Both the position numbers and the translations under genes were made by a program. Below are positions 6,990 through 11,682 of a stretch of 11,682 nucleotides of DNA, one piece after another (within the stretch, counting starts at the first letter, position 1; each line of letters opens with the position of its first letter). Origin of the DNA: Candidatus Dojkabacteria bacterium UBA5749 (GTDB lineage Bacteria; Patescibacteriota; Dojkabacteria; SC72); NCBI GenBank assembly GCA_002419125.1, contig DIFL01000019.1:1-11682 (forward strand). The letters run 5' to 3'. Below the pieces are notes generated by a model that saw only the letters and a program-made list of their open reading frames with translations, did no database searches and was not told the origin of the DNA.

Positions 6990-7009
6990 TCAGGGTTTTC
7001 TGATAAAAT
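6981..7009 (+). promoter_or_regulatory. Promoter of tRNA-Val(TAC)
   Basis: TTGGAA (6981-6986), a 17-base spacer, then TAAAAT (7004-7009) preceded by TGA as an extended -10. The expected start is near 7016, six bases before the tRNA. The -35 overlaps the end of the upstream small CDS. Confidence 0.6.
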
Positions 7010-7021
7010 AATCTTTGCTTA

Positions 7022-7098
7022 GGGCGATTAGCTCAGCTGGCTAGAGCACTTCGTTTACACCGAAGGGGTCATAGGTTCGAATCCTATATCGCCCACCA
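7022..7098 (+). tRNA. tRNA-Val(TAC)
   Basis: A fully paired cloverleaf: acceptor GGGCGAT with ATCGCCC, discriminator A, encoded CCA (7096-7098), D arm GCTC/GAGC, anticodon arm CTTCG/CGAAG around TTTACAC (anticodon TAC, Val), and T arm ATAGG-TTCGAAT-CCTAT. A decayed relative lies at 8858-8931. Confidence 0.96.
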
Positions 7099-7113
7099 TT
7101 ATATCTCTAATAT

Positions 7114-8622
7114 TCATTCTTCTTGATAGTCTTTATACTCTTCAAGTATTACAGTTTTGGAATCCAGAATTTTCTTTGCTTTTGTTCTAGATATATTGAA
7201 TGACTGCCATCTTTCAAAATTAACTTTATTTTGAGTACGCCAATACAATTCATACCCAAGACTATTTTTCATATCTCCATCTGTTGTATCTAAGGCTTTT
7301 ACTATTTCTGGAATAGCGTCATCAGAAAGATTGCTTAGATAGTAGACATCAAGCTTTCCTGTAGTAGTAAATCTCTCTATATTCTGTTTTGCGATATATA
7401 AATCAGGATTAAGAAAATTCATTCCTGCTAAGAATAGGAGAACTGAGATGAAAACCCGTAGGGTAAATACATTCTCTCTTGTATCACAATGTATTTTGTA
7501 TATTAGTAAACAAAAAATAACAGCTAATAGGAAAATAAAAGCATGACTATACAATCTTAGAGTTGTAAAACCGTAGGCTTCCTCATATAACTGTAATCGT
7601 GTAAAGGCCGAAACCATTATTAAAATTACTTGAACAATCATTGTTGTACTTAACATTTTAAACCAAATCATATGTATCTCATCCTTTTTTGCAACATATT
7701 TCTCAATGGTTAAAAGTAAGAACAAGGAAATAACGGCTACTATTATCAATTCAAAAAACCCTTGTCTTGCATATTCGGCATATGTAAGACCTTGAGCAGA
7801 AATGTTATTTTTACCCCCAAATAGATAGGTTAATTGTATAACAATAAAGAGAAGAAATAGTATATTAACTAATCCTAAAATAATGGAACTTTCTATATTT
7901 CCAAGTAAATATATTTTCTTTTTTTGAACAGTAGTTATTTTATCTTTTGAATCCTGAGAAATGTAGGAATGAACACCAACAAAAACAAGAGTTACAATTA
8001 AAATTAAAACAAATCTAAAAAGAGTTTCAGTTTGTATATTAAAAGTAATTAAATCTGAGATATACCTTTTGAATATCAAATCAGCAGAAGAGAAAAGTAG
8101 TATAAAAATTAATAACACAGGAATGGCCATTGCAAAACCTTTTAGTACTTGGGGTAAAACCTTTTGATTTTTATTATTAGTATTATGTGAAGAGAATAAA
8201 TTGGAAATGGTTTGAAATAATGGTGAAATAAACCCAAATGGGAGTAACATGGTTTTTATATAATCATTTGCCAGAAAACTTCTTATAGTTTCTCCATATA
8301 AGATTTTAATAATTAAAAGTAAAAGGAACAAAGAAATAACCATATTTAAGAAAGTAAGTAAACTACTAGTATGAATAAAAACCATTGTGCTAAAGAAAAT
8401 GAGTGGAATTAAAAGCCAAAGTGCTTGCTTACTTATCTGTTTTTTAAAAATACGAGAGATAGTAAATAGATTTAATATGATGAGAATTATATATATTGGA
8501 AAAGCAATACCAGGTACCTTATCATAAAAGAAGTAGTCGAATAGTATTCCTAGAACTAAAGAAAATACTAGTATTAATATCGTTTTATTTATAGCATTAG
8601 ATTTTATTTTAAATAGATTCAT
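7114..8622 (-). CDS. DUF4173-type polytopic membrane protein
   Basis: A 502-residue integral membrane protein. About the first 430 residues are a series of hydrophobic segments (roughly a dozen) with short loops, followed by a soluble C-terminal tail of about 90 residues. The family hallmarks are the loop with GG..NISAQGLTYAEYARQG and the later YGFTTLRLYSHAF, both typical of DUF4173/DUF4153-like proteins, whose biochemical role is not established. The tail (from about 415) contains YYLSNLSDDAIPEIVKAL and a conserved-looking YELYWRTQ, also usual for this group, where the end of the protein lists short helices. It is the only gene here ending in TGA. It lies between tRNA-Val(TAC), 15 bases beyond its stop, and a decayed tRNA-Val copy. 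No Shine-Dalgarno is visible; a TTGACT at 8672-8667 may be a -35. Confidence 0.85.
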   Translation of the reverse strand: MNLFKIKSNAINKTILILVFSLVLGILFDYFFYDKVPGIAFPIYIILIILNLFTISRIFKKQISKQALWLLIPLIFFSTMVFIHTSSLLTFLNMVISLFLLLLIIKILYGETIRSFLANDYIKTMLLPFGFISPLFQTISNLFSSHNTNNKNQKVLPQVLKGFAMAIPVLLIFILLFSSADLIFKRYISDLITFNIQTETLFRFVLILIVTLVFVGVHSYISQDSKDKITTVQKKKIYLLGNIESSIILGLVNILFLLFIVIQLTYLFGGKNNISAQGLTYAEYARQGFFELIIVAVISLFLLLTIEKYVAKKDEIHMIWFKMLSTTMIVQVILIMVSAFTRLQLYEEAYGFTTLRLYSHAFIFLLAVIFCLLIYKIHCDTRENVFTLRVFISVLLFLAGMNFLNPDLYIAKQNIERFTTTGKLDVYYLSNLSDDAIPEIVKALDTTDGDMKNSLGYELYWRTQNKVNFERWQSFNISRTKAKKILDSKTVILEEYKDYQEE

Positions 8623-8674
8623 AATAATGCAATTTAAATAATATTAATTGTAATATTTTGATTATGAGTCAAAC

Positions 8675-8857
8675 TTAAATTATTTTCAATCCTTTATTAA
8701 AACTTAAGAGAAATTTTAGATTTATTTTTTCTAAAAATATTATCTCTGCAATCTTAATAGCCATTCTATTATTTGATACATATTCCTTGATGACTGTCAT
8801 AAAGGGTATAAGTGCTATTCCTAATAAAGAGAATTCTACAGCCAAGAAGAATAGCAT
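8675..8857 (-). CDS. Doubtful small hydrophobic ORF, 60 aa
   Basis: A 60-codon frame starting directly beside the decayed tRNA-Val. The first 22 residues are strongly hydrophobic and could form a membrane segment; the rest is rich in Ile, Lys and Asn, as expected from AT-rich DNA. There is no recognisable domain, ribosome binding site or promoter. It may be chance, or a remnant of a membrane protein. Without it, 8623-8857 contains only the upstream region of the DUF4173-type gene. Confidence 0.22.
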   Translation of the reverse strand: MLFFLAVEFSLLGIALIPFMTVIKEYVSNNRMAIKIAEIIFLEKINLKFLLSFNKGLKII

Positions 8858-8931
8858 GGACAGTTAACTCAGTAGGTTAGAGCACTTCGTTTACACCGAA
8901 GGGGTCAGGGGTTCAAATCCTATATTGCCCA
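8858..8931 (+). pseudogene. Decayed, mosaic tRNA-Val(TAC)-like gene
   Basis: Seventy-four bases with the same layout as tRNA-Val(TAC), and a run covering the end of the D arm through the anticodon arm and variable loop (about 8878-8907) that is identical to it. Stems are damaged: A3-C70 in the acceptor, A10-C25 in the D arm and G50-A64 in the T arm, plus wobble pairs. No CCA is encoded, and no TGATAAAAT-type promoter precedes it. The first 26 bases are closer to tRNA-Val(CAC) (3 differences) than to tRNA-Val(TAC) (7 differences), so the copy looks like a recombinant of the two. A relaxed but functional tRNA cannot be fully excluded. Confidence 0.7.
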
Positions 8932-8935
8932 TTTG

Positions 8936-9664
8936 TTATCTTTTAATAACATAGTTTCTGATTTCCTCTATCTCTATTCCATATAACTGTTTTAATTGAT
9001 TAGAAACATATTTTAAGAAATCTTTTCTATTTAAAGATACAATACTCCAATCCTCTATTGATGTAATACTGTATTTCTTGTAATCCTTTTCTGTTGCTAA
9101 TTTCCCAATATAGTGGACTAGAGCATCGACCTTAGGTTTTACTATCTTCTTTTCAGGTTTATTTTGTTTATCAATGTATATTTTAGAAATATCCTCAACG
9201 GTAAGTCCTGGTTTTTGTTTAAACAAACCTGTAAATATTGGAATATGATTCCCGTTAGAATTTACTAAATGTTTTACTTGATTAAGGACCTCTTTACTAT
9301 TAAAAACAAGGTGTTCCCTTTCCCCTCTGTTAGTAGATATCGCAAGATTTCCTTGTGTAATTGAAACTAATCGGTTAAATGCATTTTTAGGTCTTTGGGT
9401 AATTTGTGGATTTGCAAAATGGCTAGCGATTGGTAATTTAACCATATTGTCTTTAAAGAGTACTCCGTCAATATCTAGTAAACAGATGTTAAAGTCATTG
9501 TTATTAAATATCCTATTCTCTTCTATACTGTCTACAACTTTAGTAAAACAGTCGACAAATGTTTCTTGATATGTTGTTTTCTTTTCAGGTTTTATTTCTT
9601 TTAAATCATCGTGATTTTCTTCTTCGGGATTTATTTTTGAAGGAGTATAATCAAAATTTTCCAT
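8936..9664 (-). CDS. HAD-like protein with a charged N-terminal extension
   Basis: A 242-residue soluble protein. Residues about 1-35 are charged and probably disordered. From about 58 a haloacid dehalogenase-like core is visible: motif I in LLDIDGVL (nucleophile D64, acid/base D66), motif II in ISTNRG (T111-N112), a candidate motif III lysine near K178 or K188, and a weak motif IV candidate in SIEDW (E204-D205). The arrangement suggests a phosphatase or phosphohydrolase of unknown substrate. The insertion between motifs I and II is short, and roughly 65 residues, including NGNHIPIFTGL, separate motif II from the motif III candidate. The stop lies 4 bases from the decayed tRNA-Val. The start faces the 76-residue membrane protein gene across 106 bases, a divergent promoter region with no Shine-Dalgarno for this gene. 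Confidence 0.7.
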   Translation of the reverse strand: MENFDYTPSKINPEEENHDDLKEIKPEKKTTYQETFVDCFTKVVDSIEENRIFNNNDFNICLLDIDGVLFKDNMVKLPIASHFANPQITQRPKNAFNRLVSITQGNLAISTNRGEREHLVFNSKEVLNQVKHLVNSNGNHIPIFTGLFKQKPGLTVEDISKIYIDKQNKPEKKIVKPKVDALVHYIGKLATEKDYKKYSITSIEDWSIVSLNRKDFLKYVSNQLKQLYGIEIEEIRNYVIKR

Positions 9665-9714
9665 ATATTTATCTATATTAGTTGATATTAGGATAGTATA
9701 TCAGGTAGAAGAAA

Positions 9715-9743
9715 TTGTCTAAAGTTTTAAATTGTAATATACT
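9715..9743 (+). promoter_or_regulatory. Promoter for the 76-aa membrane protein and tRNA-Val(CAC)
   Basis: TTGTCT (9715-9720), a 17-base spacer and TATACT (9738-9743). The expected start near 9750 gives a leader of about 20 bases before the ATG at 9771. No other promoter is apparent ahead of the tRNA, so this one probably drives both. Confidence 0.5.
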
Positions 9744-9770
9744 GAATAAATAAGTTAAGAGTATATTAAT

Positions 9771-10001
9771 ATGGATCTTATGAAATATGTAATAGTAGCA
9801 GGAATAAGTTTAATTGTTGCTGTTTTAGCTGGTGCTATGGGTAATGTACTTTCAGGGATTCTTATCTTCATCCTTCTTTTTGGTGGTTACATATTATTAA
9901 ATGTAACAAAGGTTATGAAAAGTGATACTGACAAGGTAGTAGTTCCTCAAGTAAATAAAACTCAGAATCCTACTGGTTCTGTTCCTCCTAAGGACAATTA
10001 G
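9771..10001 (+). CDS. Small two-helix membrane protein overlapping a tRNA
   Basis: A 76-residue protein of unknown family. Two hydrophobic segments (about residues 5-24 and 28-46), joined by a tight Gly/Ser turn, are followed by a polar tail of about 28 residues rich in Lys, Val, Pro and Asn, likely cytoplasmic or exposed. A second ATG lies three codons in. The unusual feature is the end: the last codons (GAC AAT TAG) are the first ten bases of tRNA-Val(CAC), and the stop codon is the conserved TAG at the start of the tRNA D arm. Translation and tRNA processing of one transcript must compete, because 5' cleavage of the tRNA removes the stop codon from the mRNA. The hydrophobic pattern and good promoter support a real gene, but short length leaves some doubt. 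Confidence 0.65.
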   Translation: MDLMKYVIVAGISLIVAVLAGAMGNVLSGILIFILLFGGYILLNVTKVMKSDTDKVVVPQVNKTQNPTGSVPPKDN

Positions 10002-10065
10002 CTCAGTTGGTTAGAGCACTACATTCACATTGTAGGGGTCAGTAGTTCGAGTCTACTATTGTCCA
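9992..10065 (+). tRNA. tRNA-Val(CAC)
   Basis: Acceptor GGACAAT pairs with ATTGTCC, D arm GCTC/GAGC, anticodon arm CTACA/TGTAG around TTCACAT (anticodon CAC, Val), T arm AGTAG-TTCGAGT-CTACT, discriminator A, no encoded CCA. Its first ten bases are also the last codons of the upstream CDS, and its 3' end is 5 bases from the mscL stop codon on the other strand. Confidence 0.95.
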
Positions 10066-10070
10066 ATTTC

Positions 10071-10538
10071 CTACTTAACGCTACTAGTACAGAAAGGACA
10101 TTTCTTAGCCTTAATATCTATCTCTGACATACAGAAAGGACACTGTTTAGTAGTTTTTGCAACTTCTTTCTCTTTTTTAACAGTTGCTTTTGTCACTGCT
10201 TTACTTATAAAGAAGAGAACCAAAGCAGTAATTAGAAAAGAAATAATTGCATTGAGTACTAAGCCATATTGAATAACTACAGCATTAGATGCTTGGGCAT
10301 CGGCTAATGTCTCATACTGGGTTTTTCCTAAGGTAAAGAATAACTGATTAAAATCTATTTTAGCAGTTAAAAAACCAATTGGAGGAGTAAAGACATTGTT
10401 TACTAATGAGTCTATTAAGCCCTTAAGTGCACCACCAATGATTACACCTATAGCTAGTGATATTACGTTATCTTTTAGTGCAAAAGACTTGAAGTCTTCC
10501 CATGCCTCTACTAACTTACCTGTTTTTTTCAGAGCCAT
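10071..10538 (-). CDS. mscL: Large-conductance mechanosensitive channel with a C-terminal zinc ribbon
   Basis: A 155-residue inner-membrane channel that opens under membrane tension to release solutes during hypo-osmotic shock. The N-terminal amphipathic helix and TM1 match MscL closely (FKSFALKDNVISLAIGVIIGG, about 16-36, with the following PPIGFL at 52-57). A periplasmic loop of about 35 residues precedes TM2 (about 92-112). In place of the usual C-terminal helical bundle alone, a charged linker leads to two CPFC pairs (C133/C136 and C147/C150), a compact zinc-ribbon-like knuckle. Similar tails occur on some other bacterial membrane proteins. The start overlaps the end of the flippase gene by 23 bases, so the two probably share a transcript, though a TATATT 9 bases before the ATG could give an extra, nearly leaderless start. 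Confidence 0.94.
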   Translation of the reverse strand: MALKKTGKLVEAWEDFKSFALKDNVISLAIGVIIGGALKGLIDSLVNNVFTPPIGFLTAKIDFNQLFFTLGKTQYETLADAQASNAVVIQYGLVLNAIISFLITALVLFFISKAVTKATVKKEKEVAKTTKQCPFCMSEIDIKAKKCPFCTSSVK

Positions 10539-11682
10539 GATTAAAAAATATATTAAAAATTAAAATAATGAGTACTAAGAAAAATAGTACTCCATAGACA
10601 ACAACTTGGTTTATAAAAGCATCATTTAGTGTTGTATTGTTAATATTATACAGTACAACCTGTAGTATAGAGACACCTAAAAGAATATATATGTGAGAGT
10701 AGGAATCATTAATTAATTGTGAAGTAATTATCATATATGAGGTTGAGTATGCAATCATTGAAAGAGAGTAAGGAACAATATATTTAGCTATATCTAAATA
10801 TGCCCCGTTATATACAAATTGAAGAATTTCTTTAGTAAAAAGCATATATATTAGACATATTATTCCTCCAGTTAATGTAGATACTATTAAAGAGATAATG
10901 AGGTTTTTCTTTCTAGATTCTTTCTGAGAGTTAGATAACTTAGAAATCATTAGGCTGGCAATAGTAATAGAACCAAAATATACAATCTTTCCAATTAAAG
11001 ATAGGGCACCGTAAGATGCTCGAACTGAAGGATTTACAAGAATTAAATCAAGTGTAAAAGGAAGATTTAATAGAAGGAATGTAATAAATATTAAGGATAT
11101 CTGTTTAAAATTTAGAGAGATTTCTTTTTTTGGTTTTTCTTTCCCGGGACTCTTAATGAGTGGGTAGAGTATTAATGTTGTTAGAATAGGGGGGATGCAG
11201 AAAGATAGTATTATTGCGGACATGCCTAAGTTTTGAGATATTGCTACATATCCTAAAACAAATTTTAATACTGTCTCAAAGAGTAATATTAAATTAAAAG
11301 TAAGTATTTTTTCTAAACCAAGTAAAAAACCTTTAATTATAGGAGTAACAAGTGAGATGAAAAGAACAATTGTGAGTACGGGTATATATTTTGAATCAAT
11401 ATTAGAAATATTTGCTATTGGTTTTTGAAAAAGAACAAAAAGTATTGATAGTATTAATGCTACTATCAATATCTGAATAGTACTTTTCTTTTTAAATTCA
11501 TTTAAATTGAAATTTTTGTTACTAGCAATCTTTTTAGTAACTGCTGTTTGAATAGCGATAGTAGGGATTTGTATTAGGGTAATGATTCCAAGTATTGCGT
11601 TATAGATATTAAAATCATTGGTAATTAAGTTTCTTGCTAAATATATACTAAAGAGATAGTTTACAAAGTTAACTACTACACC
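10516..11682 (-). CDS. Polysaccharide (oligosaccharide) flippase, MATE/Wzx-like, N-terminus cut by the window
   Basis: The frame stays open to the last base of the window, so the 388 codons seen are the C-terminal part; the TTG at 11469 is an internal codon, not the start. Upstream translation to the edge gives a helix followed by YLARNL, IYNAILGIITLIQIP and TAVTKKIAS, the typical second-helix region of oligosaccharide flippases, then about ten further membrane segments and a lysine-rich loop (GKEKPKKE) at mid-protein. Proteins of this family move lipid-linked sugars across the membrane for surface polysaccharides. Only about 30-60 N-terminal residues should be missing, judged by family size. 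It is the upstream gene of a pair with mscL (23-base overlap). Exact substrate is unknown. Confidence 0.82.
   Translation of the reverse strand, partial: GVVVNFVNYLFSIYLARNLITNDFNIYNAILGIITLIQIPTIAIQTAVTKKIASNKNFNLNEFKKKSTIQILIVALILSILFVLFQKPIANISNIDSKYIPVLTIVLFISLVTPIIKGFLLGLEKILTFNLILLFETVLKFVLGYVAISQNLGMSAIILSFCIPPILTTLILYPLIKSPGKEKPKKEISLNFKQISLIFITFLLLNLPFTLDLILVNPSVRASYGALSLIGKIVYFGSITIASLMISKLSNSQKESRKKNLIISLIVSTLTGGIICLIYMLFTKEILQFVYNGAYLDIAKYIVPYSLSMIAYSTSYMIITSQLINDSYSHIYILLGVSILQVVLYNINNTTLNDAFINQVVVYGVLFFLVLIILIFNIFFNHGSEKNR

Noticed and set aside
7114..7116. UGA recoding (UGA as Gly, as in some Patescibacteria)
   Set aside because: UGA is used as the stop of the DUF4173-type gene and no conserved gene contains an internal UGA.
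11467..11469. TTG at 11469 as start of the flippase
   Set aside because: The same frame stays open to the window edge and upstream codons encode typical flippase helices, so the gene is truncated by the window.
1..11682. CRISPR array, transposon ends or integrase gene
   Set aside because: No regularly spaced repeats, terminal inverted repeats with a transposase, or recombinase motifs were seen on either strand.

Overview
The window looks like a piece of a small, AT-rich, tightly packed bacterial genome, most likely from the Candidate Phyla Radiation (Patescibacteria). The grounds are indirect: low GC, very short intergenic gaps, gene overlaps, weak or absent Shine-Dalgarno sequences, a TsaC-TsaE fusion, and many small membrane proteins of unknown function among housekeeping genes. 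The phylum cannot be fixed from this sequence alone. The code appears standard: UAA and UAG end most genes, UGA ends one (the DUF4173-type gene), and no long reading frame needs UGA read as an amino acid.

Layout. 1-25 is a 3'-end fragment of a tRNA-Asp-like gene. 182-1558 (+) is an aldehyde dehydrogenase. 1810-1886 (-) is an intact tRNA-Asp(GTC), so the dehydrogenase sits between two directly repeated tRNA-Asp 3' ends. 1950-2899 (-) holds thioredoxin and an unrecognised 176-residue protein. 2966-5132 (+) is a t6A tRNA-modification operon: a TsaC-TsaE fusion overlapping tsaD. Enolase (5138-6409, -) converges on it with a 5-base gap. From 6513 to 10065 tRNA genes punctuate the strand: tRNA-Leu(GAG), a small anchored protein, tRNA-Val(TAC), a DUF4173-type membrane protein, a decayed mosaic tRNA-Val, an HAD-like protein, a 76-residue membrane protein whose stop codon lies inside tRNA-Val(CAC), and that tRNA. 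The right end (10071-11682, -) carries MscL with a C-terminal zinc ribbon and, overlapping it, a MATE-like polysaccharide flippase cut by the window edge.

The genes fall into three themes: translation (four intact tRNAs plus t6A synthesis), central metabolism and redox (enolase, aldehyde dehydrogenase, thioredoxin), and the cell envelope (flippase, MscL, DUF4173-type protein, two small membrane proteins). I found no CRISPR array, transposase, integrase, rRNA or convincing intrinsic terminator. The most unusual signal is the repeated placement of protein genes between full, partial or decayed copies of the same tRNA, together with physical overlap between a CDS and a tRNA.
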